This document shows positions 1-7,279 of a DNA stretch of 10,603 bases, one piece after another. Origin of the DNA: CALEUX01 sp037439945 (GTDB lineage: Bacteria > Bacteroidota > Bacteroidia > Bacteroidales > Marinilabiliaceae); NCBI GenBank assembly GCA_037439945.1, contig JBBIVA010000129.1, forward strand, positions 1 to 10,603, in the 5' to 3' direction. Each line of letters begins with the position of its first letter. The stretch's first letter is position 1. A model generated the notes under the pieces. It was not told where the DNA came from. It saw only the letters and a program-made list of their open reading frames with translations, and did no database searches. The position numbers were made by a program, and so were the translations under genes.

Positions 1-7
1 CAGCCTG

Positions 8-98
8 TACCGACTATTCGGTAGGGTTAATCCCTGCTAAGTCATTAGTTCATTGTCTTTCTAATGACTAATCCGGGTTAAATCTTAGAATCTAACCC
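8..98. repeat. Cluster of short inverted repeats at the window edge
   Basis: Four potential hairpins sit side by side. The first is TACCGA 8-13 with TCGGTA 18-23 and a 4-nt loop. The second is AGGG 23-26 with CCCT 32-35. The third is GTCATTAG 41-48 with CTAATGAC 61-68, extendable to 38-48/61-71 with one mismatch and a 12-nt loop. The fourth is GGGTTA 75-80 with TAACCC 93-98. GGGTTA also occurs at 24-29, so an alternative long-range pairing exists. No T-run follows any stem, so none is a standard intrinsic terminator. The stretch could be the end of a structured RNA, of a small mobile or repeat element, or the leader of the short ORF that starts at 105. The pairings are seen directly; the function is unknown. 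Confidence 0.5.
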
Positions 99-104
99 CA
101 TATC

Positions 105-314
105 ATGAAAACTAAGCTCCTTTTGTCATTCTGGCTATTACAATTGGTTTTGGCCAATACAAACTTAATCAGCCAGAACTATGTAACCTACCACCACCGC
201 ACTTTTAACGCCGAAAAACTCATAGCGGTTGAAAACTATTCGGCAGCCTTGGCTGTTTATGATTCCACCTTTACCGAATACCCACATGCCACCAGCAAAG
301 AATTCTGCAACTAA
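105..314 (+). pseudogene. Truncated secreted TPR-like protein fragment
   Basis: A 69-residue ORF with a plausible export signal: Lys2 and Lys4, a hydrophobic core at about 5-17, and a possible cleavage site after VLA (17) or a little later. Residues 35-60 (AEKLIAVENYSAALAVYDS, then a short tail) resemble the first helix pair of a tetratricopeptide repeat. The reading frame then stops at TAA 312-314, where such a protein would normally continue with further helices. No other forward frame resumes a repeat-like sequence; the in-frame continuation past the stop is short and ends near 365. Many codons end in C (for example CAC, CGC, AAC, GCC), unlike the A/T-ending codons of rpsA and later genes, which suggests a different origin. 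No Shine-Dalgarno or -7 promoter box is visible. It may be a gene remnant or a genuine small secreted protein; I cannot name a family. Confidence 0.4.
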
Positions 315-428
315 TACGCCCGTAAACCTGGCAATTTAAAAAACAACCCTATTCCTGAATCTTGAAAAAAGGTTAAATTTTATAAGGTAAAAGTTATTTT
401 ATTTATTCATAAGTTTTTTAATAGATGG

Positions 429-456
429 AAAATTGGTAATTTTGCACCAATTTTTT
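429..456 (+). promoter_or_regulatory. Putative rpsA promoter -7 box inside an inverted repeat
   Basis: TAATTTTG at 437-444 matches the Bacteroidota primary-sigma -7 element TAnnTTTG and would start transcription about 50 nt before the rpsA ATG. No good TTG -33 element lies at the usual distance; 414-416 is TTT. The box is enclosed by a perfect 9-bp inverted repeat, AAAATTGGT 429-437 and ACCAATTTT 446-454, whose right arm runs into six T residues (451-456). The repeat could be an operator over the promoter or a weak attenuator or terminator of upstream transcription. The same 10-mer GGTAATTTTG recurs just before siaB (9545-9554). Confidence 0.5.
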
Positions 457-499
457 AAGTAATCATATTGTCTAACCAATTAGTTTGTTATCAAATTAA

Positions 500-2371
500 A
501 TGACTGAATTAGAAGAAAACGGCCAGACTTTAGAGTCCGGCGCCGAAAAAAATGAGAAAATGGTTGCTCAGGCAGCCGTTGAAACATCAAATGCTGAGTT
601 TGACTGGGATAGTTTTGAGTCGGATAACGTAGCTGGTGTAAAGGAGAAAAAAGAAGACCTGGAAAAAATGTACGACCAGACTCTTTCAACCATTTCTGAA
701 AAAGAAGTGATTGATGGTACTGTTATTACCATGAATAAAAGAGAGGTTGTAATTAACATCGGATTTAAATCTGATGGTGTTGTAAGCCGTAATGAGTTCC
801 GGTACAATCCCGACCTTAAAATAGGAGATAAGGTAGAAGTTTATGTTGAAAGCCAGGAAGATAAAAAAGGCCAGCTTGTTCTTTCGCACAAAAAAGCCCG
901 GGCACTGCGCTCATGGGATAGAGTAAACGAGGCTCTTGAAAAAGATGAAGTTATTAAAGGGTACATTAAATGTCGCACAAAAGGTGGAATGATTGTTGAT
1001 GTATTTGGTATTGAAGCCTTTTTGCCCGGTTCACAGATAGATGTAAAGCCCATACGTGATTATGATATTTTTGTGGGCAAAACCATGGAATTTAAGGTGG
1101 TAAAAATTAACCCTGAATTTAAAAATGTTGTAGTTTCACATAAAGCCCTTATTGAAGCTGAGTTGGAACAGCAGAAAAAAGATATTATTTCCAAACTGGA
1201 AAAAGGTCAGGTTCTTGAAGGTACAGTTAAAAATATTACATCCTACGGTGTATTTATTGACCTTGGAGGCGTTGATGGTTTAATTCACATTACAGACTTA
1301 TCATGGGGACGTGTTTCTCATCCTGAAGAAATTGTTCAGCTTGACCAAAAACTAAATGTTGTTATTCTCGATTTTGATGATGAGAAAAAACGTATTGCCC
1401 TTGGTTTGAAACAACTTACTTCTCACCCATGGGATGCATTAAGCGCAGATTTGAAGATTGGTGATGTTGTAAAAGGCAAAGTAGTTGTAATGGCTGATTA
1501 TGGTGCATTTGTTGAAATTGCTACCGGTGTGGAAGGATTAATTCACGTTTCAGAAATGTCATGGTCACAACATTTACGTAGCGCCCAGGATTTTCTAAAA
1601 GTAGGTGATGAGGTAGGAGCAATGGTTCTTACACTTGACAGGGATGAGCGCAAAATGTCATTAGGTATTAAGCAGTTGAAACCTGATCCTTGGGATAAAA
1701 TTGAAGAGAAATACTCAATTGGAAGTAAACATAATGCTAAAGTACGTAATTTTACTAATTTTGGTGTTTTTGTCGAGATTGAAGAAGGAATTGACGGCTT
1801 AATACACATTTCTGACCTGTCATGGACTAAAAAAGTTAAGCATCCGGCTGAGTTTACATCAATTGGGGATGTAATAGATGTAATTGTTCTTGAAATTGAT
1901 AAAGAAAATCGCAGACTAAGCCTTGGACATAAGCAACTTGAAGAAAATCCATGGGATGTGTTTGAAACAATTTTCACAGTTGATTCAATTCATGAAGGTA
2001 CAATTGTTGACATTTTCGATAAAGGTGCCGTAATTGCATTACAATATGGAGTGGAGGGATTTGCTACCCCCAGACATCTTGTTAAGGAGGATGGTTCACA
2101 AGCCAAAGCTGAAGAAAAAATGCAGTTTAAAGTAATTGAATTTAATAAGAGCGCCAAACGCATTATTCTTTCTCATTCCCGTATTTTTGAAGATGAAAAG
2201 AAAAATGAAGAGCAACCTGTTAAAAAAGCTCAAACAAAAGACGCATCACCGGCTAAAAAGAGTGTGAAAAAAGTTAAGGATAACCTTGAAAAAACAACTC
2301 TTGGCGATATTACTGAGTTAGCCGCTTTAAAGGATCAAATGGAATCAGGCGATAAAAAAACTCAGGATTAA
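500..2371 (+). CDS. rpsA: 30S ribosomal protein S1
   Basis: Ribosomal protein S1 binds mRNA on the small subunit and helps translation initiation. The 623-residue product shows six S1 (OB-fold) repeats at roughly 69-132, 150-215, 236-304, 321-391, 408-477 and 493-561. Repeats 3 to 5 are the most canonical, each with a YGVFIDLGGVDGLIHITDLSW-like core and an LGLKQL-type end followed by P-W-D. The N-terminal ~65 residues are acidic. Residues 562-600 are lysine-rich and lead to a short terminal motif, TLGDITELAALKDQM (600-614), recalled from Bacteroidota S1 proteins. The length is somewhat greater than the ~557 residues of E. coli S1. The start is fixed by an in-frame TAA directly before the ATG. 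There is no Shine-Dalgarno; the upstream bases are A-rich, as usual in this phylum. A STAS gene follows after 26 bp and is probably co-transcribed. Confidence 0.97.
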   Translation: MTELEENGQTLESGAEKNEKMVAQAAVETSNAEFDWDSFESDNVAGVKEKKEDLEKMYDQTLSTISEKEVIDGTVITMNKREVVINIGFKSDGVVSRNEFRYNPDLKIGDKVEVYVESQEDKKGQLVLSHKKARALRSWDRVNEALEKDEVIKGYIKCRTKGGMIVDVFGIEAFLPGSQIDVKPIRDYDIFVGKTMEFKVVKINPEFKNVVVSHKALIEAELEQQKKDIISKLEKGQVLEGTVKNITSYGVFIDLGGVDGLIHITDLSWGRVSHPEEIVQLDQKLNVVILDFDDEKKRIALGLKQLTSHPWDALSADLKIGDVVKGKVVVMADYGAFVEIATGVEGLIHVSEMSWSQHLRSAQDFLKVGDEVGAMVLTLDRDERKMSLGIKQLKPDPWDKIEEKYSIGSKHNAKVRNFTNFGVFVEIEEGIDGLIHISDLSWTKKVKHPAEFTSIGDVIDVIVLEIDKENRRLSLGHKQLEENPWDVFETIFTVDSIHEGTIVDIFDKGAVIALQYGVEGFATPRHLVKEDGSQAKAEEKMQFKVIEFNKSAKRIILSHSRIFEDEKKNEEQPVKKAQTKDASPAKKSVKKVKDNLEKTTLGDITELAALKDQMESGDKKTQD

Positions 2372-2397
2372 TTATAATTTTTAATCAGGCAACCCAG

Positions 2398-2754
2398 ATG
2401 GATTTTAAAATTGACAAATTGGATAATTTTATCCTGGTCCAGATCCAAAAAGAGAAATTGGATACAACCATTGCTCCATCATTAAAATCAGAATTGGTTT
2501 TATTGGCCGGAAATAATGAGAAGAATATTCTTTTGGATTTAAGCAAATGTACTTATTGCGATTCGTCAGGTTTAAGCGCCATACTGGTTGCTAATCGCTT
2601 GTGTAAGAATACTGAAGGTGTGTTTGTATTAGCAGGGTTACAACCAGCTGTTGAACGACTGGTTTCGGTATCCCAGCTTGATACCGTTCTTAACATAGCA
2701 CCAACCACCGAGGATGGTATAGCCATGATGCGGAACGGTCTTCAGTCAAAATAA
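2398..2754 (+). CDS. STAS-domain protein (anti-sigma factor antagonist type)
   Basis: A 118-residue single-domain STAS protein of the SpoIIAA/RsbV class. In partner switching such proteins, when unphosphorylated, bind an anti-sigma factor or other HPK-like kinase and release its target. Seen here: an N-terminal beta strand region, a beta strand ILLDLSKC (44-51), and the signature C-D-S-S-G-L-S at 54-60, which holds the serine normally phosphorylated (Ser57 by alignment with SpoIIAA Ser58). A helix and the VERLVSVSQLDTVLNI segment (85-100) follow, as is typical of the fold. The start ATG lies 26 bp after rpsA with no promoter visible between, so it is probably read from the rpsA promoter. An intrinsic terminator follows 10 bp after its stop. 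No kinase or phosphatase partner is adjacent. The family call is firm; the pathway it serves is unknown. Confidence 0.9.
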   Translation: MDFKIDKLDNFILVQIQKEKLDTTIAPSLKSELVLLAGNNEKNILLDLSKCTYCDSSGLSAILVANRLCKNTEGVFVLAGLQPAVERLVSVSQLDTVLNIAPTTEDGIAMMRNGLQSK

Positions 2755-2764
2755 TTTACTATTT

Positions 2765-2798
2765 AAAATGGCTGCCTGGTTTTGAGCAGCCATTTTTT
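2765..2798 (+). terminator. Intrinsic terminator after the STAS gene
   Basis: A perfect 11-bp stem, 2765-2775 (AAAATGGCTGC) with 2786-2796 (GCAGCCATTTT), closes a 10-nt loop and ends in the T-run 2793-2798. It sits 10 bp after the STAS stop codon and would close an rpsA-STAS transcript. The A-run before the stem also makes it a fair terminator on the opposite strand. Confidence 0.88.
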
Positions 2799-2822
2799 AT
2801 TTCAGGTGGCAGTATATTGAAT

Positions 2823-2834
2823 TATATTTGCTGA
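2823..2834 (+). promoter_or_regulatory. Putative rnz promoter -7 box
   Basis: TATATTTG (2823-2830) fits the Bacteroidota -7 consensus TAnnTTTG, and the 12-mer TATATTTGCTGA (2823-2834) is repeated exactly before guaA (3814-3825). It lies after the upstream terminator and about 25-30 bp before the rnz start, leaving a short leader. No clear TTG -33 element is present at the expected spacing. Confidence 0.5.
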
Positions 2835-2858
2835 AATCCTGAATTCAAATTGGATTTC

Positions 2859-3800
2859 ATGACATTTTCAGTGACAATTCTCGGCAGTAATTCAGCATTG
2901 CCCACTTCAGAACGATATCCTACCGCTCAGGTACTAAATGTATCTGAGCGGTTTTATTTAATTGATTGTGGTGAAGGAACACAAATACAGTTGAGAAAGT
3001 ACAAAGTAAAGTTCTCAAAAATTAACCAGATATTTATTTCACACCTGCACGGCGACCATTGCTTTGGACTAATGGGGCTTATATCAACCTTTTCATTACT
3101 GGGAAGAAAAACCGATTTACACATTTTTGCACATCCTGATTTGGAAAAAATCGTTAACCCCCAGCTCGAATATTTTTGTAAGGACCTTCAATACAAAATT
3201 ATTTTTCACCATATTAATCCCAAAGAGAATAAAGTAATTTTTGATGATAAACAATTGGAGGTATCAACAATACCACTAAAACACAGGGTTCCTACATGCG
3301 GGTTTTTATTTAAGGAAAAAAAAGGACTAAACCATATTAAAAAAGAAATGGTTGATTTTTATCAAATACCTTTTAAAAAAATACACGGAATAAAAAAGGG
3401 AGAGGATTACATCACCCCCAATGGCGAAATAATACCAAACAACAGGCTAACATTACCTGAAAATAAACCCAGGTCATACGCTTTTTGCAGCGATACGGCG
3501 TACACCGAGTCAATTGTTCCTATAATTACCAATGTGGATATTCTTTACCATGAATCAACTTTTCTTAAAACCGACCAAAAACTGGCAAACCAAACAACCC
3601 ATTCAACAGCCAACCAAGCGGCGGTTATAGCCGAAAAAGCTAAGGCCGGTAAGTTAATATTGGGACATTTTAGTACCCGGTACAGGGATTTTAAGCTATT
3701 TAAAACTGAGGCAGAAGAGGTATTCAAAAATGTAGAATTAGCCATAGAAGGTGGAGTATTTCATATACCATATAAAAATATCCGATTGGCCGGCTATTAA
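2859..3800 (+). CDS. rnz: Ribonuclease Z (tRNA 3' endonuclease)
   Basis: RNase Z cleaves the 3' trailer from pre-tRNAs in the cytoplasm. It is a metallo-beta-lactamase-fold zinc enzyme. Motifs, numbered from ATG 2859 (313 residues): an N-terminal TILGSNSALPT strand-turn; the zinc motif HLHGDH at 62-67 preceded by IFIS; PLKHRVPTCGF (His142); CSDTAY with Asp212; YHEST with His231; the HST motif (residues 248-250); and GHFSTRY with His270. These are the expected metal ligands and catalytic residues of the short (bacterial) RNase Z form, and ~310 residues is the usual length. A TTG codon at 2850 would add three residues, but the in-frame ATG at 2859 gives the family's normal N terminus (MTFSV, then TILG), so I prefer it. 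No Shine-Dalgarno is visible. guaA follows after a 51-bp gap that has its own promoter-like box. Confidence 0.95.
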   Translation: MTFSVTILGSNSALPTSERYPTAQVLNVSERFYLIDCGEGTQIQLRKYKVKFSKINQIFISHLHGDHCFGLMGLISTFSLLGRKTDLHIFAHPDLEKIVNPQLEYFCKDLQYKIIFHHINPKENKVIFDDKQLEVSTIPLKHRVPTCGFLFKEKKGLNHIKKEMVDFYQIPFKKIHGIKKGEDYITPNGEIIPNNRLTLPENKPRSYAFCSDTAYTESIVPIITNVDILYHESTFLKTDQKLANQTTHSTANQAAVIAEKAKAGKLILGHFSTRYRDFKLFKTEAEEVFKNVELAIEGGVFHIPYKNIRLAGY

Positions 3801-3803
3801 AAA

Positions 3804-3825
3804 AGTATAATACTATATTTGCTGA
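3804..3825 (+). promoter_or_regulatory. Putative guaA promoter -7 box with small palindrome
   Basis: TATATTTG (3814-3821) matches TAnnTTTG and lies about 30 bp before the guaA ATG. The 12-mer TATATTTGCTGA is identical to that before rnz. Directly upstream, and sharing its last base with the box, is the palindrome AGTATAATACT (3804-3814). No purine riboswitch is possible in this short 51-bp gap. A TTG at 3786-3788 is farther from the box than usual. Confidence 0.5.
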
Positions 3826-3851
3826 TTAACAGAAAATAAAAGGTAATTTAA

Positions 3852-5381
3852 ATGCAGAATAAAATAATTATCATCGATTTTGGGTCACAGTACACCCAAC
3901 TTATTGCACGCAGAATAAGGGAATTAAATGTTTATTGCGAAATTCACCCCTACCATAATATTCCTGTTTTTGATGAAACAGTAAAAGGAATAATATTATC
4001 AGGTAGCCCTGCTAGTGTCAGGGATGCAAAAGCTCCTTTTATAGAACTAAATTCAATAATTGGCAAAAGGCCGGTTTTGGGTATATGTTATGGCGCCCAG
4101 TTGATGGCCCATAAAAACGGAGGCTCGGTTGAAGCATCAAAAACACGCGAATATGGGAGGGCAAACCTAGCCTTTATTGATCATTCATGTGTTTTATTCC
4201 GGGAAATTGAGGATGGAACACAGGTGTGGATGTCACATGGAGATACAATAATGAAAATACCTGACGATTTTAAAATTGTAGCAAGTACAGGTGACGTTCA
4301 GGTTGCAGGTTATAATAATGAGAGTAAAAAGGTTTATGGAATTCAGTTTCATCCCGAAGTTTACCATACAATCCAGGGAACCCAGATATTACGGAATTTT
4401 GTTGTTGATATTTGTGGTTGTAACCAAAACTGGAGCCCTGCTTCTTTTGTTGAATCTACTGTTGAAAATCTGAAAAATACCCTTGGTTACGAAAAAGTTG
4501 TATTGGGGCTTTCGGGAGGCGTTGACAGTTCAGTGGCTGCAATGCTGCTACATAACGCAATAGGTAAAAATCTGACATGTATTTTTGTTGATAACGGACT
4601 GTTGAGGAAAAATGAGTTTGAACATGTTCTTGATTCTTACCAGCATATGGGGTTAAATGTAATTGGTATTAATGCCCGGAAAAAGTTTCTTGATGAGTTA
4701 AAAGGTGTGACCGATCCTGAAGTTAAAAGAAAAACAGTTGGCCGTCTTTTTATTGAAGTGTTTGATGAAGAAGCTCATAAAATCAAAGATGTTAAATGGT
4801 TGGCCCAGGGAACTATATATCCTGATGTAATTGAATCAATTTCGGTAAATGGGCCATCAGTCACTATTAAGTCACATCATAATGTTGGTGGTTTGCCCGA
4901 AAGAATGAAGCTAAAAGTCATTGAACCACTTAAATTGCTTTTTAAAGATGAAGTGCGAAGGGTTGGAATGGAATTAAATATATCCCCAACCATACTTGGT
5001 CGTCACCCTTTCCCCGGTCCTGGGCTGGCAATTCGCATACTTGGTGAAATCACCCCTGAGAAAGTAGCACTAATCCAGGAAGTGGATGCAATATTTATCG
5101 ATGGCCTTAAATCGAGTAATTTATATGGGCAGGTATGGCAGGCTGGTGCCATTCTTTTACCTGTTCAATCTGTTGGTGTTATGGGCGATGAACGTACCTA
5201 CGAAAATGTTGTGGCACTTCGCGCAGTATCATCAACCGATGGTATGACCGCCGATTGGGTACATTTGCCATACGAGTTTTTAAGCCGTATTTCTAATAGA
5301 ATAATAAATAATGTGAAGGGTGTAAACAGGGTTGTTTATGATATTAGTTCTAAGCCCCCCGCAACAATTGAATGGGAATAA
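3852..5381 (+). CDS. guaA: GMP synthase (glutamine-hydrolysing)
   Basis: GuaA converts XMP, ATP and glutamine to GMP, the last step of guanine nucleotide synthesis. The 509-residue product has the full two-part architecture. The class I glutamine amidotransferase domain (about 1-190) has the nucleophile Cys79 in GICYGAQ and the catalytic pair His167 and Glu169 in FHPEV. The ATP pyrophosphatase domain has the P-loop LSGGVDSS (220-227). The C-terminal dimerisation and XMP-binding domain has HPFPGPGLAIR (385-395) and the family's closing KPPATIEWE. The length is normal and no key residue is missing. The ATG is preceded directly by an in-frame TAA, which fixes the start; only a weak AAGG lies upstream. 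The 265-bp gap that follows suggests the transcript ends here, though no strong terminator is visible. Confidence 0.98.
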   Translation: MQNKIIIIDFGSQYTQLIARRIRELNVYCEIHPYHNIPVFDETVKGIILSGSPASVRDAKAPFIELNSIIGKRPVLGICYGAQLMAHKNGGSVEASKTREYGRANLAFIDHSCVLFREIEDGTQVWMSHGDTIMKIPDDFKIVASTGDVQVAGYNNESKKVYGIQFHPEVYHTIQGTQILRNFVVDICGCNQNWSPASFVESTVENLKNTLGYEKVVLGLSGGVDSSVAAMLLHNAIGKNLTCIFVDNGLLRKNEFEHVLDSYQHMGLNVIGINARKKFLDELKGVTDPEVKRKTVGRLFIEVFDEEAHKIKDVKWLAQGTIYPDVIESISVNGPSVTIKSHHNVGGLPERMKLKVIEPLKLLFKDEVRRVGMELNISPTILGRHPFPGPGLAIRILGEITPEKVALIQEVDAIFIDGLKSSNLYGQVWQAGAILLPVQSVGVMGDERTYENVVALRAVSSTDGMTADWVHLPYEFLSRISNRIINNVKGVNRVVYDISSKPPATIEWE

Positions 5382-5646
5382 AAGTCAGTATTTTTAATTT
5401 ATTAATGTTTAATTGCGGAGACGTTTATCAGGGGCTGAATATTATTATGTCAATGGCAAAAATCCTTGGGCCTTAATTGGTGTTATATTTTAAGTTTGAT
5501 TAACAATTTAAGGCAAAGTATCCGGAACTGTTCCAACATATTTATCGTAAAAATCAAAAGTTTTAGTTGACATAGTAAAATTTGAGGCCTTTGTTATACA
5601 TTGGTAAATAAATTATTTAAAGGTCAAATCATTAAAGGTTTTGTAA
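5382..5646. other. guaA-S41 intergenic gap with inverted repeat and two small convergent ORFs
   Basis: The main structure is an imperfect inverted repeat, 5470-5479 (GCCTTAATTG) with 5504-5514 (CAATTTAAGGC). It gives 10 base pairs with one bulged T (5507) and a 24-nt loop. A + strand ORF of 23 codons (5405-5476) ends with CCTTAA inside the left arm. A - strand ORF of 21 codons (ATG at 5573, stop 5510-5508) ends with CCTTAA inside the right arm. Neither has a convincing ribosome binding site. A TTGACA (5567-5572) and TATACA (5595-5600) are spaced too far apart to be a normal promoter, and no clean TAnnTTTG box was found for the S41 gene. The inverted repeat could act as a terminator in either direction, but only weak T-runs follow. 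Confidence 0.4.
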
Positions 5647-7239
5647 ATGAAATTTACTGCTTCTATATTATTAATTTTTTCATTTTTTGCTGTAACAGGC
5701 CAAAAAGTTGACCCGGCCTTCTCAAATATCAACACAGCCTGGCAGGTAATTAATAATTTTTATGTTGATAGCGTTGATGCTAATTTACTAGCAAAAGAGG
5801 CAATTGTTTCAATGCTTAAAAAACTTGATCCTCATTCAGTCTTTATCCCGGCCGATGAGGTAAAAGCTATGAACGAACCTTTGGATGGTAATTTTGAAGG
5901 TGTTGGAATAGAGTTTACAATCATTAGGGATACACTTATTGTTGTATCTGCAGTTCAGGGGGGGCCATCACAAAAAGCAGGGGTTTTGATCGGAGACAGA
6001 ATAATTGCCATTGATGGGAAAAATATTGCATCAACCGGTTTAAAAAATTCTGATGTTTTTGTATTGTTAAGGGGGAAAAAGGGTACGGTTGTAACATTGT
6101 CGGTTTTAAGAAAAGGTGAGGAAGAGATAAGAAATTTTAAAGTTGAGCGCGACAAAATTCCCATAAACAGTGTTGATGCTTTTTATATGATTTCTAAATC
6201 AACAGGTTATATTAAGGTAAGCAGGTTTTCGGCAAATACCCACCATGAGTTTTTAACTGCCCTAAAGAAACTTAAAAAGGAGAAAATGGACAACCTTATT
6301 ATTGATTTAAGAAGTAATGGCGGAGGTTATTTAAAAGCTGCCCTGGATATTGTTGATGAATTATTGGGCCCTGAAAAATTGATGCTATTCACACAGGGGT
6401 CATCATTTCCCAGGCGTGATCATATTTCTACAAGGGGCGGAAACTGGGAGAAGGGTGGTCTTTTAGTATTAATTGATGAATATTCGGCCTCGGCAAGCGA
6501 GATTGTGGCCGGGGCAGTGCAGGATTGGGACAGAGGGGTTGTAGTAGGTCGCAGGAGTTTTGGTAAAGGCTTGGTTCAAAGGCCGTTTAATCTTCCTGAC
6601 GGCTCAGAAATAAGGTTGACAATTGCCAAGTATTATACCCCCTCTGGCAGGAGTATTCAAAAGCCATATGAGAAAGGTACCGTTGATTACCGTGAGGAGG
6701 TTTATAACCGTTTTTTAAAGGGGGAGCTGGTTTATCGGGACAGCATTCATTATAACAATGGTAATATATTCTATACACGTCAAAATAAAAGAGTTGTTTT
6801 TGGGGGCGGTGGTATTATGCCCGATATTTTTGTTCCGCTCGATTCTGTTTTATATACTGATTTATATAAGGAAATCCATTCATTGGGAGTATTTAACAGG
6901 TTTATGGTAAAGTACCTTGATAATAACAGGGATGATTTAAAACAACTATACACCGTATTTCAGGATTTTACCAATAAGTACGAAATTGATAAATCAATTT
7001 GGGAAGGATTACTTATTGATGCACGATCATTTGGAATAAATATTAATAATGAAGAGTTAAAGGCCTCGGCACCCTTGATTGAAATCCAGATTAAAGCCGC
7101 AATTGCACGGGCCCTGTGGACCAGCTGTGAATATTTCCAAATATTGAATACCCTTAATACAACTGTAAAAAATTCACTGGATGTTATTGAAAATCAGGAA
7201 TTATATAATCAGTTGCTTTCTAAAGGGGGCATTTTATGA
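5647..7239 (+). CDS. S41 family C-terminal processing peptidase (periplasmic)
   Basis: A serine/lysine-dyad protease of the Ctp/Prc (tail-specific protease) family, expected to act in the cell envelope. The 530-residue protein begins with a signal peptide (Lys2, hydrophobic core about 4-17, likely cut near Gly18-Gln19). A short N-terminal helical region with DPHSVFIP (61-68) follows. A PDZ domain spans about 75-165 (GNFEGVGIEF, GPSQKAGVLIGDRIIAIDG). The S41 catalytic domain runs from about 185 to 345, with LIIDLRSNGGGYL (217-229), SASASEI (280-286) holding the nucleophile Ser282 and SFGKGLVQ (304-311) holding Lys307 and Gln311. The Ser-Lys spacing of 25 matches Prc and CtpB. The C-terminal part (about 345-530), with VFGGGGIMPDI at 384-394, is characteristic of Bacteroidota members. 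An in-frame TAA directly precedes the ATG. It probably heads an operon with the next three genes; the next start is 40 bp away. Confidence 0.94.
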   Translation: MKFTASILLIFSFFAVTGQKVDPAFSNINTAWQVINNFYVDSVDANLLAKEAIVSMLKKLDPHSVFIPADEVKAMNEPLDGNFEGVGIEFTIIRDTLIVVSAVQGGPSQKAGVLIGDRIIAIDGKNIASTGLKNSDVFVLLRGKKGTVVTLSVLRKGEEEIRNFKVERDKIPINSVDAFYMISKSTGYIKVSRFSANTHHEFLTALKKLKKEKMDNLIIDLRSNGGGYLKAALDIVDELLGPEKLMLFTQGSSFPRRDHISTRGGNWEKGGLLVLIDEYSASASEIVAGAVQDWDRGVVVGRRSFGKGLVQRPFNLPDGSEIRLTIAKYYTPSGRSIQKPYEKGTVDYREEVYNRFLKGELVYRDSIHYNNGNIFYTRQNKRVVFGGGGIMPDIFVPLDSVLYTDLYKEIHSLGVFNRFMVKYLDNNRDDLKQLYTVFQDFTNKYEIDKSIWEGLLIDARSFGININNEELKASAPLIEIQIKAAIARALWTSCEYFQILNTLNTTVKNSLDVIENQELYNQLLSKGGIL

Positions 7240-7279
7240 TTTTATGTGTTTATTGAGGCAATTCTTATATTTTTAGCCC

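Noticed and set aside
1543..1977. 144-codon open frame on the - strand inside rpsA
   Set aside because: It is antisense to well-conserved S1 repeats, is serine-rich as expected of a shadow frame, and matches no family.
2850..2858. TTG start for rnz three codons upstream of the ATG
   Set aside because: The ATG at 2859 gives the usual RNase Z N terminus and no ribosome binding site favours the TTG.
5567..5600. TTGACA and TATACA as a sigma70-type promoter for the S41 gene
   Set aside because: The spacing of 22 bp is too long, and Bacteroidota do not use the E. coli -35/-10 consensus.
7240..7279. Possible NAD or thiamine riboswitch before pnuC
   Set aside because: The gap is only 40 bp, AT-rich and without stems, too short for known riboswitch classes.
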